33,765 nucleotides of DNA from Lachnospiraceae bacterium (GCA_900766925.1 CAAFXG010000041.1:1-33765); one strand, 5' to 3'. Shown: positions 1-8,577, numbered from the stretch's first letter. Program-made: numbers and translations. The notes: generated by a model not told the origin, from the letters alone.

Positions 1-172
1 GGTTTCCAATGGTCCGGGAAGAAATGATATAATCTACAGAGGATTTGAAAATTAATATTTTAAATTATTGGCTGTAGCCCAGTTGAACACAAGGGCTACA
101 GCCAATAATTTAAAATATTAATTTTCAAATCCTCTGTAGATTATATCATTTCTTCCCGGACCATTGGAAACC
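1..172. repeat. Perfect 80-bp fold-back at window edge
   Basis: Bases 1-80 are the exact reverse complement of 93-172, with a 12-base spacer (81-92). The left arm repeats the last 17 codons and stop of purA on the plus strand, so purA tails face each other. The inner GGCTGTAGCCC / GGGCTACAGCC part is a plausible natural terminator; a perfect match through coding sequence is not expected of a terminator. The arm is cut by the window edge, so its true length is unknown. It could be an assembly or amplification fold-back at a contig end, or a real tail-to-tail duplication. Confidence 0.95.
70..103 (-). terminator. Probable purA terminator hairpin
   Basis: An 11-bp GC-rich perfect stem (GGCTGTAGCCC with GGGCTACAGCC) with a 12-base loop begins 14 bases after the purA stop codon. 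The run after the stem is AT-rich rather than a pure T-run, but that side may be the product of the fold-back described for 1-172, so the real downstream sequence may not be shown here. Confidence 0.6.
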
Positions 173-1407
173 ATGGTAATTGGGAATCCAATACGTTCCT
201 CAATAAATTCAATATACTTACGGCAGTTTTCAGGAAGTTCATCATAATTCTTAATACCTCTAATATCCTCCTTCCAGCCCGGAAGTATCTCATAAACCGG
301 CTTAGCCTTTTTAAGCTTTGCGGTAGTTGGGAAATCCGTTGTAATCTGACCATCAATTTCGTAGCCTACACATACAGGAATCTCATCAAGATAACCGAGT
401 ACATCAAGAACGGTAAATGCAACATCTGTTGTACCCTGAATACGGCAGCCGTACTTAGTAGCGACACAGTCAAACCATCCCATTCTTCTAGGACGACCTG
501 TTGTTGCTCCAAACTCACCGCCATCTCCGCCTCTGCGTCTTAGTTCGTCTGCTTCATCACCAAAGATTTCACTTACAAATTCTCCTGCTCCAACTGCACT
601 TGAATATGCCTTAACAACAGTTATAATCTGCTTAATCTCGTATGGTGCAATACCTGCACCAATTGCACCGTAAGCGGCAAGTGTTGAGGAAGATGTTACC
701 ATTGGATAAATACCGTGATCAGGGTCCTTCATAGAGCCAAGCTGTCCCTCAAGAAGAACCTTTTTGCCTTCCTTGAGTGCCTCATAAAGATATGCTGAAA
801 CATCGCATACAAACGGCTCAACCATTTCCTTATATTCCATAAGGGTCGCATAAACCTCATCCACCGTAAGAAGCGGCTTATGATATAAATGCTCAAGTAA
901 TACATTCTTAGATGCAATTACTCTTCCAATCTTATCCTTAAGAGCTTCCTCATCGTCAAAAAGCTCACTTACCTGAAAACCAATCTTAGCGTACTTATCT
1001 GAGTAAAAAGGTGCAATACCTGACTTTGTAGAACCAAATGATTTACCCGCAAGTCTTTCCTCCTCATACTCGTCAAATAAAATATGATATGGCATCACCA
1101 TCTGAGCTCTGTCAGATACCAATATCTTCGGTGTAGGAACGCCCTTATCCGTAATAGATTTAACCTCATTGAACAAAACCGGAATATTGAGTGCAACTCC
1201 ATTTCCGATGATGCTTGTTGTATGATTATAAAATACGCCTGACGGCAGTGTATGTAACGCAAATTTGCCATAATCATTTACGATTGTATGACCTGCATTC
1301 GCACCTCCCTGGAATCTGACAATTATATCAGCCTTCTCAGCAAGCATATCTGTAATTTTACCCTTTCCTTCATCGCCCCAATTGGCTCCGACTACTGCCT
1401 GTACCAT
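118..1407 (-). CDS. purA: Adenylosuccinate synthase
   Basis: Joins IMP and aspartate using GTP to give adenylosuccinate, the first of the two steps from IMP to AMP in the cytoplasm. The 429-residue length is normal for the family. The N-terminal GTP/IMP loop GDEGKGK is at residues 11-17, GGANAGHT follows at about 34-41 with the catalytic-region histidine, and the GSTKSGIAPFYSDK signature lies near 124-137. The ATG is preceded by AAGGAGG at good spacing. purB and purF lie about 3-5 kb upstream on the same strand but are separated by three unrelated genes, so this is a loose purine neighbourhood and not one operon. A TATAAT-like -10 is visible at 1482-1487 on the minus strand with only a weak -35. 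The last 17 codons are duplicated in the edge fold-back. Confidence 0.98.
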   Translation of the reverse strand: MVQAVVGANWGDEGKGKITDMLAEKADIIVRFQGGANAGHTIVNDYGKFALHTLPSGVFYNHTTSIIGNGVALNIPVLFNEVKSITDKGVPTPKILVSDRAQMVMPYHILFDEYEEERLAGKSFGSTKSGIAPFYSDKYAKIGFQVSELFDDEEALKDKIGRVIASKNVLLEHLYHKPLLTVDEVYATLMEYKEMVEPFVCDVSAYLYEALKEGKKVLLEGQLGSMKDPDHGIYPMVTSSSTLAAYGAIGAGIAPYEIKQIITVVKAYSSAVGAGEFVSEIFGDEADELRRRGGDGGEFGATTGRPRRMGWFDCVATKYGCRIQGTTDVAFTVLDVLGYLDEIPVCVGYEIDGQITTDFPTTAKLKKAKPVYEILPGWKEDIRGIKNYDELPENCRKYIEFIEERIGFPITMVSNGPGRNDIIYRGFEN

Positions 1408-1557
1408 TATAAAACCTCCTTTTCAGGTAACATCTACCTGTAAACAATACATTACAATATTATTGGATTGTTTATGACAGGATTATAACCCTATCAAAAC
1501 AAACGACTTTCATAGTATATCTTATATGTTATCATAAGTAAAATCAATATTAATTAT

Positions 1558-1586
1558 AAATGATATAATCTATAATTATATCATTT
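1558..1586. terminator. AT-rich hairpin after the LysR gene
   Basis: AAATGATATAAT (1558-1569) pairs perfectly with ATTATATCATTT (1575-1586) around a 5-base loop. It lies about 60 bases beyond the LysR stop codon. The stem is only A/T and lacks a proper T-run on the minus strand, so termination is a guess. The rest of the 1408-1644 gap holds the purA ribosome binding site and upstream region, with nothing else that I recognise. Confidence 0.4.
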
Positions 1587-1644
1587 CTTTATTTATTATA
1601 GGAAATCATCATCCATTCTCGCTGTCACTGTTTCTATACACCAC

Positions 1645-2529
1645 TTACGTCTGTAACAGGTCCAGTAATGCCTTGGCAGCCTTTGACATAGGGACCTTAC
1701 TGTCAGCTATTACACATATTTCACGTTCAGGAATTTCCCTTTCAAATTCTAATTTAAACAAACTTCCGTTAGTAAGCTCCTCCTTTGCAAAATCCTCTAC
1801 AACACATCCCACGCCAAGATTCCTCACTGCGAACTGGGTTACTATTGAGCTTGTTGCAAGTTCAAATTCAGGATTTAAAAAAGCTCCGTTGTTTTTAAGG
1901 AAATCATCGATGTACCTTCTTGTACTTGTCTTACCTTCAAGCGAAATAATCGGATATTGTTCCAATTCCCTATAGCTTAGTCTTCTTCCCTTAAGTCCCT
2001 TAAATCTTTCACCTGCAACAAATATATCCCTTATTTTTCTGCCCTCATAAACCTGTAATCTGTCACTTGTCTCAAACGGAGTACTTACAACTCCAAAATC
2101 TATTCTTCCTGCCATCAGATGTTCAATTGTACTTGGGGTTGGTGCATTTGTTACATTAACCTTTATACCCGGATACATACTGTGATACTTTTCTAAATAG
2201 GGCAGCAAATAAAACTGCAGGGTCATGTCTGATGCACCTATTCTAATATCGCCATGTTCAAGACCAAGCATTTCCTTTAGTTTACTTTCACCCAGTAAAA
2301 TTTGCTCATAGCCTTTGCTTACATATGAATACAAGGTTTCACCTTCGGCAGTAAGTGCAACCCCCTTTGAACGCCTTACAAACACCTGCACACCAAGGTT
2401 ATCCTCAAGCTGCCTGACAGCCTGACTTACTGCAGGCTGTGACAGGCACAACTCCTTTGCTGCCCCTGTAATGCTTCCCAATTTAGCAACATAATAAAAA
2501 ATTTTATAATATTCCAGGTTTATATTCAT
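1645..2529 (-). CDS. LysR-family transcriptional regulator
   Basis: A 294-residue LysR-type regulator of usual length. Residues 1-60 hold the winged helix-turn-helix (AKLGSITGAAKELCLSQPAVSQ, the recognition helix region), and residues about 90-290 form the two-lobed effector-binding domain. The start ATG follows AGAGGC at normal spacing. The family binds DNA as tetramers and responds to small metabolites; the effector cannot be read from the sequence. LysR proteins often control a divergent neighbour, but here both neighbours are on the same strand, so no obvious target is seen. Assignment to the family is firm; any role in purine control is unsupported. Confidence 0.95.
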   Translation of the reverse strand: MNINLEYYKIFYYVAKLGSITGAAKELCLSQPAVSQAVRQLEDNLGVQVFVRRSKGVALTAEGETLYSYVSKGYEQILLGESKLKEMLGLEHGDIRIGASDMTLQFYLLPYLEKYHSMYPGIKVNVTNAPTPSTIEHLMAGRIDFGVVSTPFETSDRLQVYEGRKIRDIFVAGERFKGLKGRRLSYRELEQYPIISLEGKTSTRRYIDDFLKNNGAFLNPEFELATSSIVTQFAVRNLGVGCVVEDFAKEELTNGSLFKLEFEREIPEREICVIADSKVPMSKAAKALLDLLQT

Positions 2530-2575
2530 TTTAAGCCTCTTTTCATATTACACAAATCATATTAATCCAAACAGA

Positions 2576-3079
2576 CTATTGCTTTCTATACTCTTCAAGC
2601 AATCTGCATAATTCAGGTCTCCACATCCATTGGATTTGGTTTTCGAGTTTGCATTTAGGATTATCTTCGGCCTGTCTTACCTCTATAATTTCGATTACTC
2701 TTTCATTATCATTATCTCTGATATAAAGAGCTTCATCAATATCTTCTATTCTATCTGACACAATTCCGTTAGCATCTCTTTCCTGGACACATATTATACC
2801 CCAACATTTGGCAATATGCTCACTGACATGTTTAAGATGGGATTTCCCTATAACCACATAATTTCTATCACAATATTTATTATAGTCGCGGGCCTGACGC
2901 TTAAGTCTCTCATATGTGTCAGCATCACTTTTTATTTCAAGTCCTATTATTTCATTTTCTACAACCATAATAATGTCTGCCCTTGACCGCCCCATTCTTT
3001 TTTCTTCAAATATTCTGTTCTTGCCATATTTTTCATCAAGAAAGTCAAACAACGGCTCACGGATATCTTTATCGTACAT
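2576..3079 (-). CDS. sce7726-like protein with PD-(D/E)XK nuclease-type fold
   Basis: A 167-residue protein resembling the sce7726 family. Seen: an N-terminal helical segment, then an acidic residue in ADIIMVV (about residues 34-36) followed by GLEIKSDADTYERL (about 47-60), which fits the D...ExK core of PD-(D/E)XK nucleases. A YNKYCDRNYVVIG segment follows, a pattern common in that family. The biological role of sce7726 proteins is not established to my knowledge; nuclease activity is an inference from the core motif. It sits alone between a LysR gene and a PHP-domain gene, with no methylase, helicase or ATPase partner beside it, so there is no visible restriction or defence context. The start has a modest GGGGA site upstream. 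Confidence 0.7.
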   Translation of the reverse strand: MYDKDIREPLFDFLDEKYGKNRIFEEKRMGRSRADIIMVVENEIIGLEIKSDADTYERLKRQARDYNKYCDRNYVVIGKSHLKHVSEHIAKCWGIICVQERDANGIVSDRIEDIDEALYIRDNDNERVIEIIEVRQAEDNPKCKLENQIQWMWRPELCRLLEEYRKQ

Positions 3080-3122
3080 AAACTAATTTCCCCATAATAC
3101 TTATCTAAAAAATCACACTTTA

Positions 3123-3881
3123 CTACACTGCATATAAAGCTTCGCCATATTTATTATATACCATGTCTCCATTTGTAAGTACATAATCCTCACCGGATAG
3201 AATTGCCCTACAGTAATCCTCTATAGAATTAATTCTTCTTTTGAATACAACTCCTCCACCAAACATAAATGTGCTGTGTATATCCGAGCCTGCTGTTATA
3301 GGCAATTTATATTTATTAGCATATTCAATTGCAAGCTTATCGAATTCCGGATTATTATGATTCCCGCTTAGATGTGAAGAATGTGTAGCATTTATTCCCT
3401 CCACACCATCCACATAATCAGGATATAATCTGATTTCGGGAATATACCATTCATCCCTGTACGGATGTGCATGGATAACCATCCCCCCTGCATCATGTAC
3501 AAGCTTATACTGTTCTTCAACAGTTGCATTCCACAAGCCCGGATGTTCAATCATCCATTCAGGTGTTATTCCGTAAATCAAAAATTCTGTCCCTTTATAT
3601 CCTGATTCATATCCAAAAAATACATCCAAATCATTTGCATCGCCATACTCTTTTGCACTGTAATATCCCTTTGCAAATTCATTAACCCATGTCTCCCAGT
3701 CAAGACTTCTGTCTACACATGTATTTCCACCCCAGTTATGATTGGTTACAATTATTCCTGCATATCCATATTCCTTTGCAGCCTTCGCCATATCGTAACC
3801 GGAATTATTGGCACATGCACTTGCCTCATTAGTATGCAGATGGGTCTCATACAAATACGGATAATCCTTTATTTTCATCAT
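3123..3881 (-). CDS. PHP-domain metal-dependent hydrolase
   Basis: A 252-residue PHP-domain protein (polymerase and histidinol phosphatase family). Motifs in order: THLHTN (13-18), the NHN of VTNHNWGG, HAHP in the middle, and GSDIHS near residue 200. These are the four metal-binding motifs of the PHP fold, so a di- or trinuclear metal phosphoesterase is likely. The start is the ATGATG pair at 3881 because AGGAAGG lies just upstream; an extension to 3923 would begin with GTG inside a hairpin. The substrate is unknown. It is not a typical HisK histidinol phosphatase neighbourhood, as no his genes are near. It lies downstream of purB. Confidence 0.85.
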   Translation of the reverse strand: MMKIKDYPYLYETHLHTNEASACANNSGYDMAKAAKEYGYAGIIVTNHNWGGNTCVDRSLDWETWVNEFAKGYYSAKEYGDANDLDVFFGYESGYKGTEFLIYGITPEWMIEHPGLWNATVEEQYKLVHDAGGMVIHAHPYRDEWYIPEIRLYPDYVDGVEGINATHSSHLSGNHNNPEFDKLAIEYANKYKLPITAGSDIHSTFMFGGGVVFKRRINSIEDYCRAILSGEDYVLTNGDMVYNKYGEALYAV

Positions 3882-3907
3882 GTACACCTTCCTGATTTCA
3901 TAACGCA

Positions 3908-3944
3908 ACAAGCACATTACCACCTGTTCTGATAATGTGCTTGT
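3908..3944. other. 12-bp hairpin between purB and the PHP gene
   Basis: ACAAGCACATTA (3908-3919) pairs perfectly with TAATGTGCTTGT (3933-3944) around a 13-base loop. It lies 40 bases after the purB stop and ends 26 bases before the PHP gene start. No T-run follows on either strand, so it is not a classical intrinsic terminator. It may be a transcript-processing or stability element or an operator. Confidence 0.5.
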
Positions 3945-3983
3945 AACAATATTTATACAATAAACAAGCTATTGCATAATTAA

Positions 3984-5438
3984 CTATACATTAATCTCAG
4001 CTTTAACACCAAGAATTTCCTTGTTGGCATCAAGTATAGGTTTAACAACCTCCTCAAGGAATTCGGCTGTCTGCTCCGGAGCACGTCCAACAAAGTTCTT
4101 AGGCTCAAGAATAGCAACTATCTCTTCCTTAGTCATGCCAAAGGCTTCATCAGCAGCTATCAGGTCAACCAGATTATTCTCGTTACCATACTTTTTAACC
4201 TGTTCTCCTGCCATCATAGAATAAGTACGAATCTTCTCATGAAGCTCCTGACGGTTTCCACCACGTTTTACAGCATCCATCATAATATTTTCTGTTGCCA
4301 TGAACGGTATTTCCTTCATAAATCTCTGATAGATAACCTTGTCATATACAACAAGACCGTCAACAACATTGAGATATAAATCAAGTATACCATCAATCGC
4401 AAGGAATGCCTCCGGAACTGAAATTCTCTTATTAGCTGAATCATCAAGTGTTCTCTCAAACCACTGTGTTGCAGCTGTAATTGCCGGGTTAAGGGAATCT
4501 ACCATTACATAATTGGCAAGTGATGCGATACGCTCACTTCTCATTGGATTTCTCTTATATGCCATTGCAGAAGAACCAATCTGATTCTTCTCAAATGGTT
4601 CCTCAATCTCCTTTAAGTGCTGAAGCAGTCTTATATCATTCGAAAACTTGTGGGCACTCATTGCAATACCGGAAAGAACATTAAGCACTCTCGCATCAAC
4701 CTTACGTGAGTATGTCTGACCGGATACCGGATAGCATGCCTTAAATCCCATTTTTTCTGCTATCTTATCATCTATCTTCTTGATTGTTTCATGATCACCA
4801 TTGAAAAGCTCAAGGAAGCTTGCCTGAGTACCGGTTGTTCCCTTTGAGCCAAGCAGTTTCTGCTGTTCAATCATATATTCAATATCTGAAAGATCAAGTA
4901 ATAATTCCTGTATCCAGAGTGTTGCACGTTTTCCAACCGTTGTAGGCTGTGCCGGCTGAAAATGCGTAAACGCCAAAGTAGGAAGATTCTTGTAGGTATC
5001 GGCAAATTTACTCAGCTCGTCAATTACATTGATAAGCTTCTTACGCACAAGCTTAAGTGCCTCTGTCATAACTATAACGTCAGTATTGTCACCTACATAA
5101 CAGCTTGTGGCACCAAGGTGGATTATACCGGCTGCATTAGGACATTGCTGTCCATAAGCATACACGTGACTCATTACGTCATGACGCACAAGCTTTTCTC
5201 TTTCCTTTGCAACCTCATAATTTATATCATCTACATGAGCCTTAAGCTCGGCAATCTGCTCATCTGTAATTCTTGGATTACCATCCACATCCTTAAGTCC
5301 CAGCTCCTGCTCTGTCTCTGCAAGTGCAATCCAAAGCTTTCTCCAAGTCTTAAACTTCATATCCGGTGAAAAAATATACTGCATTTCCTTACTTGCATAT
5401 CTTTCTGATAATGGACTTACATACTTATCGTTGCTCAT
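3984..5438 (-). CDS. purB: Adenylosuccinate lyase
   Basis: Cleaves SAICAR to AICAR and adenylosuccinate to AMP, so it acts twice in purine synthesis. The 484-residue length and sequence fit the longer adenylosuccinate lyase group. The fumarase/aspartase superfamily signature GSSAMAYKRNPMRSE is present at about residues 290-305 on the flexible catalytic loop, and THFQPAQPTTVGKR lies near 155-170. The ATG has AGGAG upstream. purF lies 45 bases upstream on the same strand, so purF-purB are very likely co-transcribed, from the promoter seen upstream of purF. Confidence 0.97.
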   Translation of the reverse strand: MSNDKYVSPLSERYASKEMQYIFSPDMKFKTWRKLWIALAETEQELGLKDVDGNPRITDEQIAELKAHVDDINYEVAKEREKLVRHDVMSHVYAYGQQCPNAAGIIHLGATSCYVGDNTDVIVMTEALKLVRKKLINVIDELSKFADTYKNLPTLAFTHFQPAQPTTVGKRATLWIQELLLDLSDIEYMIEQQKLLGSKGTTGTQASFLELFNGDHETIKKIDDKIAEKMGFKACYPVSGQTYSRKVDARVLNVLSGIAMSAHKFSNDIRLLQHLKEIEEPFEKNQIGSSAMAYKRNPMRSERIASLANYVMVDSLNPAITAATQWFERTLDDSANKRISVPEAFLAIDGILDLYLNVVDGLVVYDKVIYQRFMKEIPFMATENIMMDAVKRGGNRQELHEKIRTYSMMAGEQVKKYGNENNLVDLIAADEAFGMTKEEIVAILEPKNFVGRAPEQTAEFLEEVVKPILDANKEILGVKAEINV

Positions 5439-5483
5439 GTTTTTAATTCTCCTATCTACTTATGTATTATTTATAGGGAAATA

Positions 5484-6923
5484 CTATTTATCATATTCTC
5501 CCCTTATATCCTCTTCCGGCGGTTCTATAGGCCATTTGCCCGTAAAGCATCCATGACAAAACTGTCTTCCGCCCGTGAGCTCAGGCAGTCTGTCTATATT
5601 CAGGTATGCTAAGGAATCCGCACCTATAATTTCACATATTTCATCTATAGAACGATTGTGTGCTATCAACTGATCACTATCCGGAATATCAGTACCAAAA
5701 TAACATGGATATAAAAATGGTGGTGAAGAAATCCTCACATGTACCTCCGTAGCGCCTGCCTCCTTAAGCATACCAACAATTCGGTCGCTTGTAGTACCAC
5801 GCACAATCGAGTCATCAATCATTATCACCCTCTTGCCCCTGACTGCATCAGCAAGAACGTTAAGCTTAACTCGAACGCTTGACTCCCTCTGACTCTGTTT
5901 AGGCTTAATAAAGGTTCTTCCAACATAACCATTCTTGACAAAGGCAGTACCGTACGGAATACCGGATTCAAGTGAATATCCAAGTGCAGCAGCATTACCT
6001 GACTCAGGCACACCAACCACCATATCAGCCTCAACCGGACTATCCTTAGCGAGACAGCGTCCTGCTATAATTCTTGAATTATAAACACTCATTCCGTCAA
6101 TTACGCTATCCGGTCTTGCAAAATAAATATACTCAAAAACACATCTTCCGTGTTCACTCTGGCATAAATCCCTGTAAGATTCCAAGCCCTTATCCGGCGA
6201 AATAACAACCATTTCACCCGGCTCAACATCCCTTATAAATTCTGCCCCAATAGTATCTAATGCACAGCTTTCAGAGGCCAGCACATACGCATTATCCCTT
6301 TTACCAATACAAAGTGGCCTGAATCCATAAGGATCCCTCACACCTATAAGCTTCCTGGGACTCATTACAATAAGTGAATACGAGCCCTGAACCTTTCTTA
6401 CGGCATTACTGACCGCTTCCTCTACAGTAGCAGTTTTAACTCTCTGCCTTGCAATATGATATGCAATAACCTCTGAGTCAATGGTAGTCTGGAAAATAGC
6501 TCCATCATATTCAAGCTCTCTTCTAAGTGCCGGTGCATTTACCAGATTTCCATTATGAGCAAGACCCAATGTGCCCTTCACATAATTAAGTACAAGTGGC
6601 TGAGCATTCTCCCTTGTGCTCGCACCTGCAGTGGAATAACGGACATGACCTACACCTATATTGCCTTTAAGCTTATCAAGGTCATCAGGTGTAAACACCT
6701 CATTTACAAGTCCCATCCCCTTAGAGGATAAAACCTTCCCTTTTGGTCCCTCCGTATCAGAAACGGCAATACCACAGCTTTCCTGCCCCCTGTGCTGTAA
6801 TGCAAATAAGCCATAGTAAATCGTCCTCGCCACATCATTTCCATCGAAATCATAAATCCCGAACACACCACACTCCTCATGCAGTGCATCATCGTCATGA
6901 AAATGTTCCATTACATTATCCAT
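5484..6923 (-). CDS. purF: Amidophosphoribosyltransferase
   Basis: Committed step of purine synthesis: PRPP and glutamine give phosphoribosylamine. The 479-residue protein has an N-terminal Ntn glutaminase domain and a C-terminal phosphoribosyltransferase domain with the PRPP loop VIMIDDSIVRGTTS. The nucleophile is Cys18 in EECGVFGIYD, so a 17-residue propeptide must be removed. Cysteines in GRCVFEY, LYPCYFG and CHGC near the C-terminus match the four ligands of the [4Fe-4S] cluster known for the Bacillus enzyme, which suggests the same maturation and oxygen-sensitive stability. A consensus-like promoter lies about 45-70 bases upstream. The region 6924-7118 is shared with the divergent PilZ gene. 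Confidence 0.98.
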   Translation of the reverse strand: MDNVMEHFHDDDALHEECGVFGIYDFDGNDVARTIYYGLFALQHRGQESCGIAVSDTEGPKGKVLSSKGMGLVNEVFTPDDLDKLKGNIGVGHVRYSTAGASTRENAQPLVLNYVKGTLGLAHNGNLVNAPALRRELEYDGAIFQTTIDSEVIAYHIARQRVKTATVEEAVSNAVRKVQGSYSLIVMSPRKLIGVRDPYGFRPLCIGKRDNAYVLASESCALDTIGAEFIRDVEPGEMVVISPDKGLESYRDLCQSEHGRCVFEYIYFARPDSVIDGMSVYNSRIIAGRCLAKDSPVEADMVVGVPESGNAAALGYSLESGIPYGTAFVKNGYVGRTFIKPKQSQRESSVRVKLNVLADAVRGKRVIMIDDSIVRGTTSDRIVGMLKEAGATEVHVRISSPPFLYPCYFGTDIPDSDQLIAHNRSIDEICEIIGADSLAYLNIDRLPELTGGRQFCHGCFTGKWPIEPPEEDIRGEYDK

Positions 6924-6965
6924 ATTAAATTTTACCTTTCGTTAATCAGCATATATTACATGTAG

Positions 6966-6994
6966 ATTATGTCGCATTTCAACTAAGCTGTCAA
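6966..6994 (-). promoter_or_regulatory. Likely purF-purB promoter
   Basis: On the minus strand TTGACA (6989-6994) and CATAAT (6966-6971) are separated by 17 bases, a near-perfect housekeeping-sigma promoter. Transcription would start near 6960, giving a leader of roughly 35-40 bases before purF. No PurR-type operator was recognised in it. Confidence 0.75.
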
Positions 6995-7118
6995 ATGATT
7001 TATTATTTATCGGCATTTTGTATAGCCATTTCAGTTTTTTTTTGTTATAATTATGACATATGATAATCGAATGATAATTTATGCAGTATTATATTAAATA
7101 TTTTGGAGGATTATACAC

Positions 7119-7463
7119 ATGAATGAAAAAAGAAAGTATGAAAGGCTTCCTATCAAGCTTGAGTTGGAAGTTTCAAATCTCTTTAAACAGGACGGAATCA
7201 AGATAGATTCCTTAGATACCGAAATTGAGGTATTTGATATTTCAAAAGCAGGTATAGGCTTTATGTCAGAATCCAAGCTTCCTGTAGGTTATTACTTTAA
7301 TGCAACCCTCAAATTTGAAAACACTGATGAGATTATACTTTCCGTTGTTAAGATTTTGTACGTAACACCAATTGGCGAGTCCGGATACCGCTACGGATGC
7401 GAGTTCGTCGGTCTTCCATCAATGTATGACCACATATTTGATGAATATGCAAAGACAATTTAA
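7119..7463 (+). CDS. Single-domain PilZ protein
   Basis: A 114-residue protein made almost only of a PilZ domain. The c-di-GMP-binding residues are visible: the RxxxR motif R5-K-Y-E-R9 and the (D/N)xSxxG motif D40-I-S-K-A-G45. It is therefore expected to bind cyclic di-GMP and act as a small effector, for example on motility or surface polysaccharide; the target is not shown. The ATG has GGAGGA nine bases upstream. It stands alone on the plus strand: its 5' side is shared with purF and it ends 33 bases before a large fold-back element, beyond which lies the convergent envelope sugar cluster. A TATAAT at 7046-7051 is a possible -10 with a weak -35. Confidence 0.88.
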   Translation: MNEKRKYERLPIKLELEVSNLFKQDGIKIDSLDTEIEVFDISKAGIGFMSESKLPVGYYFNATLKFENTDEIILSVVKILYVTPIGESGYRYGCEFVGLPSMYDHIFDEYAKTI

Positions 7464-7495
7464 TAATCCTTTCACAAGGAAATATCCAGATAAAG

Positions 7496-7727
7496 GGGGC
7501 TGTCGCATTAGCGATAAGCAGGGGTAGCCCGTTATAAACCATATGTGTATAATGTTTGAATGACTTAGTTATGCTATGGAGAAGCGACTTAAAAATCATG
7601 GAAGCCTTTGCTGAACATGATTTTGATTTAGAAGGCTCTTCGCAATGTCTTGCATAACGGAATGAAAACAGTATACACATATGGTTTATAACGGGCTACC
7701 CCTGCTTATCGCTAATGCGACAGCCCC
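7496..7727. repeat. 232-bp fold-back element with 56-bp perfect arms
   Basis: Bases 7496-7551 are the exact reverse complement of 7672-7727. The ends read GGGGCTGTCGCATTAGCG inward from both sides. The 120-base core has its own pairing, for example GTTATGC with GCATAAC and AAAATCATG with CATGATTTT, so the whole element could form one long branched hairpin. It fills the gap between the convergent PilZ and rmlD genes and contains no convincing gene. No clear target-site duplication is seen. About 100 bases of it recur, diverged, at 32729-32830, so it is a repeated element in this genome, possibly a MITE-like or transcribed structured repeat. Confidence 0.93.
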
Positions 7728-7743
7728 TTCATAATTTATATTC

Positions 7744-8577
7744 TTACGCTAAATATTCTTTTAATGCATCTTCCCAGTTTGCAAAGGTGAAATCAGTCGT
7801 TAGTCTCAGCATATAGTTATCAAGTACTGAATATGCTGGTCTTTTGGCAGGTGTAGGATACTCATCTGTTGTAATTCGATTAACCTTTGCGTCCACGCCG
7901 GCATACCCAAAAATTTTCTCTGTAAAATCAGCCCATGAGCAATAACCCTCACAGGTTCCATGGAATAAACCATAATTATCTGTAGGCTCTAATACATGAA
8001 TCATTTTGGCAAGCTCCTTTGTACTTGTCGGTGAGCCAATCTGATCCATTACAACACTTACCTCACCCTTTTCTTTGCCAAGTGCAAGCATTGTATTTAC
8101 AAAATTCTTTCCATCACCATAGAGCCATGCTGTCCTTATAATAAAATATCTGTCTGCAAACTGTTGAACAAACTTTTCACCCTCAAGCTTTGTCTTGCCG
8201 TATGCACCAAGAGGTGCTACAGGTGAAAACTCATTATAAGGTTCAGTTGCTGTTCCATCAAATACATAATCTGTAGACACGTGAATCATTTTTGCTCCAA
8301 CCCTTGTTGCTGCTATACTAAGGTTTCTCGGTCCAATTGCATTAATTTTGTATGCCAGATCCGACTGAGATTCACACGCATTTACATTAGTGTGCGCAGC
8401 ACAGTTGATTATAACATCCGGCCTGTTATTCATAACAAAGCCCATAACCTGATCTATATTTGTTATATCAAGTTCTTCGACATCTGTATTAATAAGCTCA
8501 ACATCTTCATTTGCGTACTCTACATTTATAGCTCTTCCCAACTGACCATTACAGCCCGTTACTAATATTTTCTTCAT
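7744..8577 (-). CDS. rmlD: dTDP-4-dehydrorhamnose reductase-like protein
   Basis: A 277-residue short-chain dehydrogenase-type protein of the RmlD group, the NAD(P)H-dependent last step of dTDP-L-rhamnose synthesis. The nucleotide-binding glycine motif VTGCNGQLGRA is at residues 6-16, STDYVFDG lies near 105, and the catalytic YGKTK (YxxxK) is near 130. Its start lies 29 bases inside the 3' end of the upstream sugar transferase gene, with CAGGAGG placed in that gene, so translation is likely coupled. rmlA, rmlB and rmlC are not in the window, so either they lie elsewhere or the enzyme serves another deoxysugar. Confidence 0.92.
   Translation of the reverse strand: MKKILVTGCNGQLGRAINVEYANEDVELINTDVEELDITNIDQVMGFVMNNRPDVIINCAAHTNVNACESQSDLAYKINAIGPRNLSIAATRVGAKMIHVSTDYVFDGTATEPYNEFSPVAPLGAYGKTKLEGEKFVQQFADRYFIIRTAWLYGDGKNFVNTMLALGKEKGEVSVVMDQIGSPTSTKELAKMIHVLEPTDNYGLFHGTCEGYCSWADFTEKIFGYAGVDAKVNRITTDEYPTPAKRPAYSVLDNYMLRLTTDFTFANWEDALKEYLA

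Noticed and set aside
2576..3881. A two-gene defence system (sce7726-like plus PHP hydrolase)
   Set aside because: No ATPase, methylase, toxin-antitoxin or mobile context is present, and each gene has its own ribosome site and spacing; the evidence is too thin to call a system.
7348..7680. A 110-codon frame on the minus strand across the PilZ end and the fold-back core
   Set aside because: It crosses a real gene and a palindromic element, has no ribosome site and no recognisable protein pattern.
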